DNA of 39,526 nt from Rhodocyclaceae bacterium. Lineage in GTDB: Bacteria > Pseudomonadota > Gammaproteobacteria > Burkholderiales > Rhodocyclaceae. The translations under genes were made by a program, and so were the position numbers. Under the pieces are notes generated by a model. It had not been told where the DNA came from and did no database searches. It saw nothing but the letters and a program-made list of their open reading frames with translations. Positions 29,833 to 39,526 of the stretch are shown piece by piece. The DNA lies in the NCBI GenBank assembly GCA_013388985.1, contig JACAEF010000049.1, forward strand, positions 1-39,526, in the 5' to 3' direction. Position 1 is the stretch's first letter. Every line of letters starts with the position of its first letter.

Positions 29833-30931
29833 GTTTTTCCTCGACGCTGCCTTGCATCTCCACGGGCAGAGTGCCCGACTCGCGCGCCCTGGCGAATGCC
29901 GCCCGGGCCTCGTCGCCGCGGCCCGAGGCTTCGAGCGCCAGTCCCAGACCGAACCACCAGCGTCCCTCGTTGGGGCGCAGGCGCAGCGCGGCCTGATAGT
30001 GCTGCGCGGCCTCGGCCTGGCGCTGGCGTTTCTGCAGCAGGAAGGCGAACAGGGCATGGAAGTCGGCATCGTTCGCTGCCTGCGCGGCGTATTTGTCCAG
30101 CGTCTTCAGCGCGGCATCCGTATCGCCTTCCTCATACTGGAGCCGCGCCAGAAGCGTCGCCCAGCCGGTGCGCGTCGGATCGAGCGCCAGTCCGGCCTGG
30201 GCGACCTGCTTCACCTCATCCCATTGCCGGCTGTTGGCCAGCACCGCGAGCAGCGCCTGACGCGCCTTGGCGTGCTGAGGATCGAGCTCCAGCGCGCGGC
30301 GCAGCGCGGGCAATGCCGTGGCGGAGTCGCCCTGGCCCGCCGCCTGCATGCCCTTGCGGTATTCCGCCTCGGCGATCTCGCGCGTCGGCGGGGTTTTCGG
30401 CTGCTTGTCGATCCGCGCTTCGCCGCCGGGCGGTATCGCCGGCTTTGCCTCGACCGGCTCGGTCGCGGCCGTCGCGGCTCGCACCGCCTGCTCGGGCGGC
30501 GGCGCTGGAACAGACCTGGCCGCAGCGGCTGGAACGGGCGCTTTCGGCTTCTCGGCCGCCGGCTTGGCACTCGCCGGCCTGGGTATCGGTGCTGGCTGCG
30601 ACGTCGCGGCCGGTGCGACAGGCGCAGCCGGTGGCGGTGCCGGTTCAGCGCCGGCCTGCATCTCCACGGCGGCGGATGCCACAGCCGCCGGCGCAGCTTT
30701 GGGCGGCGGGGTGTTTTCGGCCAACATTGGAGCCTCGGGCGACGGCTGCGCGGCAAAGAACCAGACAGCCACGGCGCCCACGAGCAGGCCGAGGGCGAGC
30801 AGCCCCCACGGCTGCATGCTGCGGCGCGGCTCGGGCGGCAGGGTGCGCAAGCCGGCGGGTAGCCCGGCGCGCTCCTGGCGGCTCGCCTGACGCGCATCGA
30901 GATCGCGCAACATCTGGTTGATCACGCTCAT
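29795..30931 (-). CDS. mshN: MSHA biogenesis protein MshN (TPR protein)
   Basis: 378-residue inner-membrane protein. The N-terminus MSVINQMLRDLDAR is typical of MshN/ExeB-like partners. A membrane segment (about 42-60) leads to a long Ala/Pro/Glu-rich periplasmic spacer (about 65-185), then at least four TPR-like repeats (about 190-355). TPRs probably bind the secretin or peptidoglycan. It is the last gene of the msh run, 14 bp after mshM with an AAGGAGG site, and ends in overlap with comF rather than continuing to mshE. Confidence 0.9.
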   Translation of the reverse strand: MSVINQMLRDLDARQASRQERAGLPAGLRTLPPEPRRSMQPWGLLALGLLVGAVAVWFFAAQPSPEAPMLAENTPPPKAAPAAVASAAVEMQAGAEPAPPPAAPVAPAATSQPAPIPRPASAKPAAEKPKAPVPAAAARSVPAPPPEQAVRAATAATEPVEAKPAIPPGGEARIDKQPKTPPTREIAEAEYRKGMQAAGQGDSATALPALRRALELDPQHAKARQALLAVLANSRQWDEVKQVAQAGLALDPTRTGWATLLARLQYEEGDTDAALKTLDKYAAQAANDADFHALFAFLLQKRQRQAEAAQHYQAALRLRPNEGRWWFGLGLALEASGRGDEARAAFARARESGTLPVEMQGSVEEKLRASSPSAPPPN

Positions 30932-30945
30932 CGGGTCCTCCTTCG

Positions 30946-31782
30946 TTACCAGGCCCACCAGGGCTTGTCGCGCACGCCTTCGGTGTCGCGCGCCGCCGCC
31001 TTGATGTGCCGCGGCTCGACCTGCAGCCGCCCCTCGCCGAAAGCCAGCAGCAGGGCCTTGTTGGCGAGGATGTTGATGAGCCGCGGCGTGCCGCCGGAGC
31101 GATGGTAGAGCGCCCGCAGCGCGCGTGGGGTAAACAGCGCCTCGCCGCGGTAGCCGGCCGTCGCGAGGCGCTGTTCGACATAGCGTCTCACCTCTGCGGC
31201 ATCGAGGTGCTGCAGGCGGCAGGAAAAGGCGATGCGCTGGCGCAGCTGGCGGGCGGAATGCCGCGCCAGCATCTCGTCGAGCTCCGGCTGGCCGAACAGC
31301 ACGATGTGCAAGAGCTTGCGCTTCTCGGTTTCGAGATTGGACAGCAGGCGCAGGCTCTCCAGCGTCACGCGCGGCATGGTCTGCGCTTCGTCGATGCACA
31401 GCACCACCTTGCGTCCGGCGGCGGCGAGATCGAGCAGGCGCTGGTTGATGCGCTTGACGAGCCGCGCGATGTCCTTGGCGCCCTCGCCCGCCCCCAGCTC
31501 ATCGGCGATTTCGAGCAACAGCTCGCGCGGGTCCATCTGCGGGTTGGGGATGTAGGCGGCCAGCCAGTCGGCGTCCAATTCGTTCAGCAGGCTGCGGCAC
31601 AGCAGGGTCTTGCCGGTGCCGACCTCGCCGACCACCTTGATGAAGCCCTCGCCGCTGGCGAGCGCGAAATGCAGCAGGTTGATGCCTTCGCGGTAGCTGC
31701 GGCTCGGATAGGCGAACTCGGTATCTGGCGTGATGCCGAAGGGCGGCTGGTTCAGGCCGAAGTGGGCAAGATAGACGCTCAC
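30946..31782 (-). CDS. mshM: MSHA biogenesis protein MshM (ExeA-type AAA ATPase)
   Basis: 278-residue AAA+ ATPase of the ExeA/GspA type, thought to help insert or position the secretin in the cell wall. Walker A is GEVGTGKT (52-59), Walker B is VVLCIDEAQ (126-134), and the start MSVYLAHFGLNQPPFGITPD is the family hallmark. It lacks the C-terminal peptidoglycan-binding part of full ExeA, as MshM does. Overlaps mshL by four bases. Confidence 0.94.
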   Translation of the reverse strand: MSVYLAHFGLNQPPFGITPDTEFAYPSRSYREGINLLHFALASGEGFIKVVGEVGTGKTLLCRSLLNELDADWLAAYIPNPQMDPRELLLEIADELGAGEGAKDIARLVKRINQRLLDLAAAGRKVVLCIDEAQTMPRVTLESLRLLSNLETEKRKLLHIVLFGQPELDEMLARHSARQLRQRIAFSCRLQHLDAAEVRRYVEQRLATAGYRGEALFTPRALRALYHRSGGTPRLINILANKALLLAFGEGRLQVEPRHIKAAARDTEGVRDKPWWAW

Positions 31783-33482
31783 TGCAACGGCACGTCGATG
31801 GCGGGCAGGTCGAAATTGCGGACACGCTCGCCGCTTTGCCGCAGATCCTCCACCCAGCCGCGATCGTCCTTGATGATCGTCGGCTTCAACAGGATCACCA
31901 GCTCGCGCTTTTCCAGGCTGCTGCCACGCTGGCCGAACAGCACGCCCGCCGGCGAGGAGACGGTGCCCGGCAGGCCGTTGCGGTTGCTGGTCTGGCTTTG
32001 CGTCATCAGGCCACCGATCGCGACGATGTTGCCGTCTTGCACGCGCACGATGCTGTCGGTCTCATTCACGCTCGAAGTAGCCAGCGGCAGGCGGTACTGG
32101 CCGAGCGAGCCGAGATCGACGACCTTCTCTTTTTCGGTCACGGCGCTGATCGCCGGATGGATGTGCAGGATGATCTTGCCCTCTTCGTCGATCTGCGGCG
32201 TCACGTCCAGAGAGATGCCGGAAAAATAGGGCTGCAGCGTCAGGTTCGGCGTCGAAGTCGTGCCGGCGGCGGTGCTGGTCGTCGTGGAGGTCACGTTGGT
32301 GACGAACAGCTCGTCGGTGCCGACCTTCAGCACGGCCTTCTGGTTGTTGAGCGTCGCGATGCGCGGACTGGAGAGCACCGAGACCTGGCCCTGGGTTTCG
32401 AGGAAGCTCAGCAGCGCGGCGAAGTTGGCGGTCTGGAAGGCCAGTCCGACGAAGCCATTGCCGAGCGCCGAGGCCGCCAGCGAGCCGGCCACGCCCGGCA
32501 GCGCGGTGAGGTCGTTGCTGCCGAGCGCGCTGACGCTGCCGATGGCGCCGAGCGTGGTGCCGGGCTGCAACACGCCCAGGCTCGCCCGGTGGTTCGCGCC
32601 ATTGAAAGAAGACCAGTTGATGCCGTTCTGGAAGCGCTCGGAGAGCTGCACTTCGAGAATCTTGGCCTCGAGCATCACTTGGCGCTCGACCATCACCTGG
32701 GTGGCCTTCAGATACTGCTCGACGGCGCGCAGCTCGGCCGGATAGGCGCGCACGACGACGACGCCGGAGAGGCCATTGACCACCACGCTGCGGCCTTCGC
32801 CGCTGACGATGGTCGCCAGCGAGGTTTGCAAGTCACGCCAGAAATCGGTATCGGATTGGGTCTGCACCCGGCTGGTCAGGCTGCCGGTCGTCCGCGTGCC
32901 GCCTGCGACGGTCTGCACGGGCGTGGCCGTCGCCGTCGAGGTCGGCGCCGTCTCGTTCGTGGCGATCGAACTCGAAGTGACGCGCAGCTCGGTCGCCCCC
33001 TGGCGGCGGCTGGCCAGATAGTTCACCTGGAAAACGCGCGTCTGCAGCGTGTTCGGCTGGATCGCGATGCGGTTGCCCTTGATCGTGAATTCGTAGCCAT
33101 AGAGCTCGCGGATCGATTCGAGCGCCTCCCGGACCGTCACGTCCTTCAGATTGATGGTAATCGTGCCGGTGACTTCCGGGCCGACCAGCATGTTGTAGCG
33201 TGTGCCGCTGACGATGGCCATGAACACTTGCGCCGCCGGCGCATTGACGACGGAAAGATCGAAGCGCGGCTCGGCCTGCTCCGGCTTCGGCAATTCGATG
33301 CTCAAGGGCGGCAGCAACGCTTTTTCGACCGTATCGGCGGACTTGCGTTGATTTACTGCTTGTGCCAGCTCTTCGCCAATGCGCTCGCGTACCCGATCGG
33401 GACGCGCCGGCGGCGCCGCGCAAGCCGCCAGCACGAGCGGTATGGCCGCCAGCCACACGGTTCGCAGGATGGTCCGGTTCAT
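31779..33482 (-). CDS. mshL: MSHA biogenesis secretin MshL
   Basis: 567-residue outer-membrane secretin pore for the MSHA pilus. A lipoprotein signal peptide ends in the lipobox LAAC (about 17-20). A secretin N-terminal/STN region (about 75-150) follows, with FDLSVVNAPAAQVFMAI and GYEFTIKGNRIAI. A low-complexity Thr/Ser/Ala loop comes next (about 160-200). The secretin core is C-terminal (VLSSPRIATLNNQKAVLKVG, and VRVQDGNIVAIGGLM). It overlaps mshK by four bases. Start at 33482 chosen for the lipoprotein signal and GGGAAGG site. Confidence 0.95.
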   Translation of the reverse strand: MNRTILRTVWLAAIPLVLAACAAPPARPDRVRERIGEELAQAVNQRKSADTVEKALLPPLSIELPKPEQAEPRFDLSVVNAPAAQVFMAIVSGTRYNMLVGPEVTGTITINLKDVTVREALESIRELYGYEFTIKGNRIAIQPNTLQTRVFQVNYLASRRQGATELRVTSSSIATNETAPTSTATATPVQTVAGGTRTTGSLTSRVQTQSDTDFWRDLQTSLATIVSGEGRSVVVNGLSGVVVVRAYPAELRAVEQYLKATQVMVERQVMLEAKILEVQLSERFQNGINWSSFNGANHRASLGVLQPGTTLGAIGSVSALGSNDLTALPGVAGSLAASALGNGFVGLAFQTANFAALLSFLETQGQVSVLSSPRIATLNNQKAVLKVGTDELFVTNVTSTTTSTAAGTTSTPNLTLQPYFSGISLDVTPQIDEEGKIILHIHPAISAVTEKEKVVDLGSLGQYRLPLATSSVNETDSIVRVQDGNIVAIGGLMTQSQTSNRNGLPGTVSSPAGVLFGQRGSSLEKRELVILLKPTIIKDDRGWVEDLRQSGERVRNFDLPAIDVPLQ

Positions 33483-33820
33483 TTTTTTCCCTTCCTCACA
33501 GCCTTCTTTTCGATGCCGGGCGTCAGATAGAGGGTTTCGACGCCTTGCGGGCCGCGCAGCACGACGAAATCCTCGCCGATGCGGATCAGCCGCGCCTCGC
33601 CGACCTTGCCGCCGAGCTCGACCAGCGCGCCATCGATCAGCGCCGCGGGCCGGCCCGTCTTGCGCCGGATGATCGACTGCAATCCGCTCCCGGCTTCCGC
33701 TGTAGCCGCGCCGGATGCCGCCGTGGGATTGGTATCGAGGGGCGGCCGTGTCGGATCGGCCCCCTGTGCCAGCGCCCAGGCACAACACAACGACAAAAAC
33801 AGCATCAGACGACCAGCCAT
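33479..33820 (-). CDS. mshK: MSHA biogenesis protein MshK
   Basis: 113-residue periplasmic protein, the PilP/GspC-like member of the cluster. A signal peptide (about 1-19, LSLCCAWALAQG) is followed by DPTRPP, the phrase shared with PilP/GspC-type proteins, and a small beta domain (RKTGRPAALIDGALVELGGKVG). Starts inside mshJ (16-bp overlap) and overlaps mshL by four bases. Confidence 0.85.
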   Translation of the reverse strand: MAGRLMLFLSLCCAWALAQGADPTRPPLDTNPTAASGAATAEAGSGLQSIIRRKTGRPAALIDGALVELGGKVGEARLIRIGEDFVVLRGPQGVETLYLTPGIEKKAVRKGKK

Positions 33821-34476
33821 CGCGCATCCAGACTCAAGGTGTATATCGTCAGCGTCAGCTCGCTGACCGGATACTGCCGCACGGTGAGACTGATCCCGCC
33901 CCGCAGCAGCCTCTGGGGACTGGCATCGAGTTCGGCGGCGTAGGCGAGCAGGTCGGGGTAGCTTCCTGCCAGCTTGAGCTCGATGCCGTGCTGGTAGAGA
34001 TTCCCCTCCAGAGGCGCCGCCCCATCGGACGCCGCCGGCGCGGCGACGAGCGGACGCGGCGGCAGCGTTTTCATGCTCAAGAGCGTCAGGCCACGATGCC
34101 GGGCCAGCACCCTTTGCAGCAGGACCGGCATCTGGACGGGCGAGACCAAGGTGCTGCCATAAGCGGCGATCTCGCGTTCGGTAAGCGCGAGCTCCCCCTG
34201 CAGGCGTTGCAAGGCGGCGCGATTCGCCGCGTCGGGATCGCTGCCGCGTGCCGCGAGAGCGGCCGCCTGCTGTTCGAGATGGCTTCGCTCCTCCCGCAGC
34301 TGGACGAGCCGGTTTTGCAGCTGCTTTGCCTGTAGCTGCGCCGGTTCGATCCACAGGACATGGCCGCCGAGGAGGATGCCCAAGACCAGGGCCAGCGAGA
34401 TCAACAGCCGTTCGCGCGGCCGCAGCGCGGAAAAGCGCGCGCTCCAGTGTTGCCAGCGGGCCTGCATGGCGCTCAT
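33805..34476 (-). CDS. mshJ: MSHA biogenesis protein MshJ (PilO/GspM-like)
   Basis: 223-residue bitopic inner-membrane protein. Short cytoplasmic N-terminus, one membrane segment (about 25-43, LLISLALVLGILLGGHVLW), a coiled coil (about 48-110) and a ferredoxin-like periplasmic domain. That layout is the alignment-complex PilO/GspM topology. Position between the PilN-like gene and mshK supports MshJ. Confidence 0.88.
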   Translation of the reverse strand: MSAMQARWQHWSARFSALRPRERLLISLALVLGILLGGHVLWIEPAQLQAKQLQNRLVQLREERSHLEQQAAALAARGSDPDAANRAALQRLQGELALTEREIAAYGSTLVSPVQMPVLLQRVLARHRGLTLLSMKTLPPRPLVAAPAASDGAAPLEGNLYQHGIELKLAGSYPDLLAYAAELDASPQRLLRGGISLTVRQYPVSELTLTIYTLSLDARWLVV

Positions 34477-35144
34477 CCCCGCCCTCCGCCGACGGCGGGC
34501 GCCGCGTCCTCGCGCTTGATTGGCACCAGCGTGAACTCATGAAAAGGCGGCAGGCGGGATGCCGTCGCAGGGCTGCCGGCGGCTGGCTGTTCGGGCTTGC
34601 CTTCGGCGATGTTCAGCGCCGCGAATGCCCGGCCGCGCAGGGCGGGCTCACGATTCAGACGCTGGATGTATTCGGGCAGCAGGGCAGGGTCGGTGGTACG
34701 ACCGCGAATTTCCATGTCGTTGCTCGCCGCATCCCAGACGAAGCCGGTGATCCAGACGCCCGGCATCGCCAGGTTGGCCAGTGCGCGCAAGGGCTCGGCG
34801 AAAGCCGGGGTGTCGGCGACCAGCCGCTGGCGCAGGGTTTGCAGCACGGCACCGCGTGCTTGCGCCAGCCGCTGGGCGGCAGCCAGTTCCTGCTCCAGCC
34901 GCGCATCGGGTTTCCGCTCCGCGACCTGTTGTCCGAGGGTCTGCACCTGCGAGCGCAGTTCTTTCACTCGCGCCTCCTCTGCCGTCACCTGAGCACGGAG
35001 TCCGGGCAAATCGCCGCGCGCCAGCCAGCCTGCGCCGATGACGATGAGCAGCAGCGCCACGGTGGCCAGCCCGACGTTGGCGAGCGTCAGCCAGTCGCGC
35101 TTCTTGCGCAGGGCGGGGTCGAAGAGATTGATCTGCCCGGCCAT
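34473..35144 (-). CDS. PilN-like MSHA assembly protein (MshI2)
   Basis: 223-residue bitopic protein. Its N-terminus MAGQINLFDPALRKKRDW carries the INLF/INLL box with which PilN docks on PilM. One membrane segment (about 25-43), a coiled coil (about 50-100) and a PilN-type periplasmic domain with VWITGFVWDA follow. Start at 35144; the gene begins two bases after the mshI stop and overlaps mshJ by four bases. Confidence 0.87.
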   Translation of the reverse strand: MAGQINLFDPALRKKRDWLTLANVGLATVALLLIVIGAGWLARGDLPGLRAQVTAEEARVKELRSQVQTLGQQVAERKPDARLEQELAAAQRLAQARGAVLQTLRQRLVADTPAFAEPLRALANLAMPGVWITGFVWDAASNDMEIRGRTTDPALLPEYIQRLNREPALRGRAFAALNIAEGKPEQPAAGSPATASRLPPFHEFTLVPIKREDAAPAVGGGRG

Positions 35145-35145
35145 G

Positions 35146-36069
35146 TCACTCTCTGAGCGCGGCCCCGAGCGCACGCCAGGCATCGGCTTGCCGCGCCGGC
35201 TCGAGCAGATGGGGCGTTTGCGTCAGATCCATCACCGTGGCGAGGTCCGCGCTCGCCACCGGCAGCGAAAGGTTGTCACGCAGATAGTCCACGAAAGTCG
35301 CTGCCTGGGCATGCGGCATCGGGCCGACCAGCAGGCGTGCGACATTGATCGCGCCATAGTTGCGGTCGAAGCCATCGAGGGTGCGCTGGATGTCGAGCAG
35401 CACGCGCTCGTGGAGCACCTCGGCTTGAGGCCCGGCGAGCGCCGCGGCGCCGATGTCGATGTGCCGCGTCATATAGAGCTCGCCCCGGTAGGTGACGACG
35501 AGCGTGCCATCCTGGCGTTCCAGGAACAAGAATGCGAGTCCGCGGTTGGGCTCCTCGAACAGGGCCGCCAAATTTCGCAACGCCAGCTCGGGAATGTCGA
35601 TGGCGGCGATTTCGACCTTCGTTTCCTGGAATTGCCAGATGAGCGGCTGCAGCACCTCGTGACGGGCAAGCACCACCCAGGCCTGGGCCGGACGGTTGCC
35701 GACCGGGGGGATGTCGAGCAGATCGATGCCGGCGCGCTCGACGGGGAAATCGACCATCTCCTTCACCCGCCAGCGCAGCGCTTCGCGCAGCTCTTCGCGC
35801 GTCATCCCCTCGGCATTGGTAGGCAGTTCCACCTGCAAGAGCTGATATTGGCCTTCGCCGAGCAGCGTCACGCAGCGCTGGCGGCCGAGGCGGTGCGCAC
35901 TCCTCAACCGCTTGAGGATACCGGCGACGCTGCCCTCGCGTGCGTAACCCTCGCACACGCGCACCACCGGTCTGCCGCCGCGTTCGACCTGCGCGACGGT
36001 CACCCGATCGGCACCGAAATCCACCGCCGTCCATGCGCCTTTGCTCGACTTGCCCTCTCCCAATGCCAT
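35146..36069 (-). CDS. mshI: MSHA biogenesis protein MshI (PilM-like)
   Basis: 307-residue cytoplasmic actin-like protein of the PilM type, which organises the inner-membrane alignment complex. The opening AWTAVDFGADRVTVAQVERGG resembles the phosphate-1 loop; EMVDFPVERAGIDLLD and a C-terminal LLVGP region follow. It is first in the msh run. Upstream on the minus strand a TACACT lies about 40 bp before the ATG, a possible -10 without a well spaced -35. A start at 36108 is possible. Confidence 0.88.
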   Translation of the reverse strand: MALGEGKSSKGAWTAVDFGADRVTVAQVERGGRPVVRVCEGYAREGSVAGILKRLRSAHRLGRQRCVTLLGEGQYQLLQVELPTNAEGMTREELREALRWRVKEMVDFPVERAGIDLLDIPPVGNRPAQAWVVLARHEVLQPLIWQFQETKVEIAAIDIPELALRNLAALFEEPNRGLAFLFLERQDGTLVVTYRGELYMTRHIDIGAAALAGPQAEVLHERVLLDIQRTLDGFDRNYGAINVARLLVGPMPHAQAATFVDYLRDNLSLPVASADLATVMDLTQTPHLLEPARQADAWRALGAALRE

Positions 36070-36165
36070 ATCCGGGTCCACCCTACCGTGTCCCCGGAGT
36101 GTAGCCATCCGCACATTACGGCAAGGGCGGATAAGAGGTCGAAAATCCCGCCAGTTGACGAGGGG

Positions 36166-36190
36166 GTGCCGTGTCGTCAGCGCCGACTTT
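36166..36190 (+). repeat. 25-bp dispersed motif, copy 9
   Basis: Three bases beyond the pccA stop, oriented towards it. It has T for C at position 12 and otherwise fits all fixed positions. Confidence 0.8.
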
Positions 36191-36193
36191 CGG

Positions 36194-38185
36194 TTACTTG
36201 AACTGCAGGATCGGCTGATCGACCGAGAGACTTTCCCCGGGCTTGGCGAGCAGCGCATCGACGACGCAGTCGCGCTCGGCTTTGAGCACGTTCTCCATCT
36301 TCATCGCCTCGATCTTCGCCAGCACTTCGCCGGCCTTGACTTCCTGGCCGGGTGTGACGGCGATCTGGGTGAGCAGCCCGGGCATCGGCGAGAGCAGGAA
36401 GCGCGACATGTCGGGTGCGGCCTTCTTCGGCATCAAGGTCAGCAAATGGGCAGCGCGGGCCGTCAGCACCAGGATATCGGCCTGCTTGCCCCAGTGGAAC
36501 AGCCGATACCTCAAGCCGCGCCGCTCCACTTGCATGCAGAAAGGCGTGTCGTTGAAGGTGCCGCGATAGAGCGGCTGGCCGAATTGCCAATCGCTGCGGA
36601 TCGCATACGTTTCGCCATCCAGACGGACGTCCCAACCACCTGGCGCACGCGTCACGGAAACCTCGTAATCGCCGCCGCTTTCGATGCGCACGACGAAATC
36701 CGAGCCGGGACGGTATTCGTGGCCGGGCATCTGGCCGGAAATCTTCGTGTTGCGTTCCTGGTGCTGGCGGTGCATCGCCGCGGCGACCGCCACCAGCAAG
36801 GCCGGATCGTCATGCGGCACCATCGAGGCATCGAAGCCCTTCGGATACGTCTCGGCGATCAGCCCGGTGCTGAACTGGCCGGAAACGAAGCGCGGGTGCT
36901 GCATCAGCGCGGCCTGGAAGGCGATGTTCGAGGCGACGCCGCGGATCACGAAGGCATTGAGCGCGTCGCGCATCTTCGCGATCGCCGTCTCGCGCGTCGG
37001 CGCATGGGTGATGAGCTTCGCGATCATCGAATCGTAGAACATCGAAATCTCGCCGCCTTCATAGACGCCGGTATCGACGCGCACGCCGTCGCCTTCTTCG
37101 GGTGGGATGAATTTCACCAACCGTCCGGTCGAAGGCAGGAAGCCGCGGAACGGATCCTCCGCGTTGATGCGGCACTCGATCGCCCAGCCGTCGAGCCGAA
37201 TGTCCTCCTGGCGAAACGGCAGCCTCTCGCCGGCGGCCACGCGGATCATCAGCTCGACGAGGTCGAGACCGGTGATGCATTCGGTCACCGGGTGCTCGAC
37301 CTGCAGGCGCGTGTTCATCTCGAGGAAGTAGAAGCTCTTGTCCTTGCCGTTGACGACGAACTCGACGGTGCCGGCCGACTGGTAATTCACGGCGCGGGCC
37401 AGCGCCACGGCCTGTTCGCCCATTGCCCGCCGCGTTTCCGGATCGAGGAAAGGCGAAGGCGCCTCCTCGATCACCTTCTGATGGCGGCGCTGGATCGAGC
37501 ATTCGCGCTCGTGCAGATAGAAGACGTTGCCGTGGGCGTCGCCCAACACCTGGATCTCGATATGGCGCGGCTCCTCGACGTACTTCTCGATGAAGACGCG
37601 GTCGTCGCCGAAAGCATTTTTCGCCTCGGTCTTGCAGGAACTGAAACCCTCATGGGCTTCCTTGTCGTTCCAGGCCACGCGCAGGCCCTTGCCGCCGCCG
37701 CCGGCGGAGGCCTTGATCATCACCGGGTAGCCGATGCGGCGAGCGATCTCCACGGCATCTTCGGGCGTGTCGATCGCCTCGTTGTGGCCGGGGATGGTAT
37801 TGACGCGGGCTGCGAGGGCGAGCTTCTTCGATTCGATCTTGTCGCCCATCTTCGCCACCGACGTGTGCTTCGGGCCGATGAAGACGATGCCCGCTTCCTC
37901 CAGGCGGCGGGAGAATTCGGCGTTCTCGGACAGGAAGCCGTAACCGGGATGCACGGCCTCCGCGCCGGTCTGTTTGCAGGCAGCGATGATCTTGTCCATC
38001 GCCAGATAGGAATCCTTCGACGGCGCCGGCCCGATGCAGACGGCTTCATCCGCCATCTCGACATGCAGGGCATCCCTGTCGGCCTCGGAATACACCGCGA
38101 CGGTGGCGATGCCCATCCTGCGGCAGGTTTTGATGACGCGGCAGGCGATCTCTCCGCGGTTGGCAATGAGAATTTTCTTGAACAT
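36194..38185 (-). CDS. pccA: Propionyl/acyl-CoA carboxylase biotin-carrying alpha subunit
   Basis: 663-residue biotin carboxylase plus biotin carrier. The N-terminal biotin carboxylase domain (about 1-450) has IANRGEIACRV, the ATP-grasp glycine loop KASAGGGGKG, and EMNTRLQVEHPVTE. A linker/BT domain follows (about 480-585) and the biotinyl domain is C-terminal with K629 in EAMKME. Fusion of BC and BCCP distinguishes it from AccC/AccB. Adjacent pccB supports propionyl-CoA carboxylase, feeding methylmalonyl-CoA; acetyl- or other acyl-CoA specificity cannot be excluded. Confidence 0.93.
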   Translation of the reverse strand: MFKKILIANRGEIACRVIKTCRRMGIATVAVYSEADRDALHVEMADEAVCIGPAPSKDSYLAMDKIIAACKQTGAEAVHPGYGFLSENAEFSRRLEEAGIVFIGPKHTSVAKMGDKIESKKLALAARVNTIPGHNEAIDTPEDAVEIARRIGYPVMIKASAGGGGKGLRVAWNDKEAHEGFSSCKTEAKNAFGDDRVFIEKYVEEPRHIEIQVLGDAHGNVFYLHERECSIQRRHQKVIEEAPSPFLDPETRRAMGEQAVALARAVNYQSAGTVEFVVNGKDKSFYFLEMNTRLQVEHPVTECITGLDLVELMIRVAAGERLPFRQEDIRLDGWAIECRINAEDPFRGFLPSTGRLVKFIPPEEGDGVRVDTGVYEGGEISMFYDSMIAKLITHAPTRETAIAKMRDALNAFVIRGVASNIAFQAALMQHPRFVSGQFSTGLIAETYPKGFDASMVPHDDPALLVAVAAAMHRQHQERNTKISGQMPGHEYRPGSDFVVRIESGGDYEVSVTRAPGGWDVRLDGETYAIRSDWQFGQPLYRGTFNDTPFCMQVERRGLRYRLFHWGKQADILVLTARAAHLLTLMPKKAAPDMSRFLLSPMPGLLTQIAVTPGQEVKAGEVLAKIEAMKMENVLKAERDCVVDALLAKPGESLSVDQPILQFK

Positions 38186-38196
38186 GGCCGGTTTCC

Positions 38197-39526
<1,330 letters not shown>

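Overview
The window is a dense, GC-rich chromosomal segment of a betaproteobacterium. The evidence is gene content and order: ffh-ypjD-CorC, argB-pyrimidine nucleotidase-slmA, fmdB-DUF502-aspS, a DUF6776-type gene beside bactofilin and erpA, and a class-III cytochrome c4. I would place it near the Rhodocyclales/Sterolibacteriaceae, but this is inference. Nearly all genes are core metabolism or envelope genes. I saw no tRNA, CRISPR array, prophage or complete insertion sequence.

Layout. Positions 1-217 hold the promoter and leader of a leftward rRNA operon whose 16S gene lies outside the window. Then come tyrS (-), an M23 peptidase (+), and a leftward block of erpA, bactofilin, a DUF6776-like gene, argC, rpsI and rplM. 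Next are OsmC (+), coq7, a CNP1-like gene and rppH (-), then proS and a lytic transglycosylase (+). A palindromic MITE-like element and a GC-rich non-coding stretch follow, then ffh (-). A long rightward stretch carries ypjD, a CorC-like protein, pilC, pilD, fmdB, DUF502, aspS, a secreted barnase-family RNase with its barstar inhibitor, nudB, an Hsp20, argB, a pyrimidine nucleotidase and slmA. After that come hemB and engB (-), cytochrome c4 and a sensor kinase (+), bioC (-) and comF (+). A leftward seven-gene MSHA pilus block (mshI to mshN) and a propionyl-CoA carboxylase pair (pccA, partial pccB) end the window.

How the genes fit together. Translation and protein targeting are represented by tyrS, proS, aspS, rpsI, rplM, ffh and engB. 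Surface appendages are represented by pilC/pilD and the MSHA block, with comF as a competence-family gene. Cofactor genes are coq7, hemB, bioC and erpA. The AspRS has the residues of the non-discriminating type, which predicts tRNA-dependent Asn synthesis through GatCAB.

The most unusual signal is a DNA motif, not a gene. A 25-bp bipartite sequence, GTGCCGT-N3-GCCAGCGCCGA-N-TTT, occurs nine times in 39.5 kb. Six copies are intergenic, five of them within about 14 bp of a stop codon and two starting on the G of a TAG stop. Three copies lie inside proS, engB and comF, and they are read in two different frames. This indicates selection on the DNA itself, as for an uptake sequence or a chromosome-organisation or 3'-end signal. 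The barnase/barstar pair embedded between aspS and nudB is the second point of interest.
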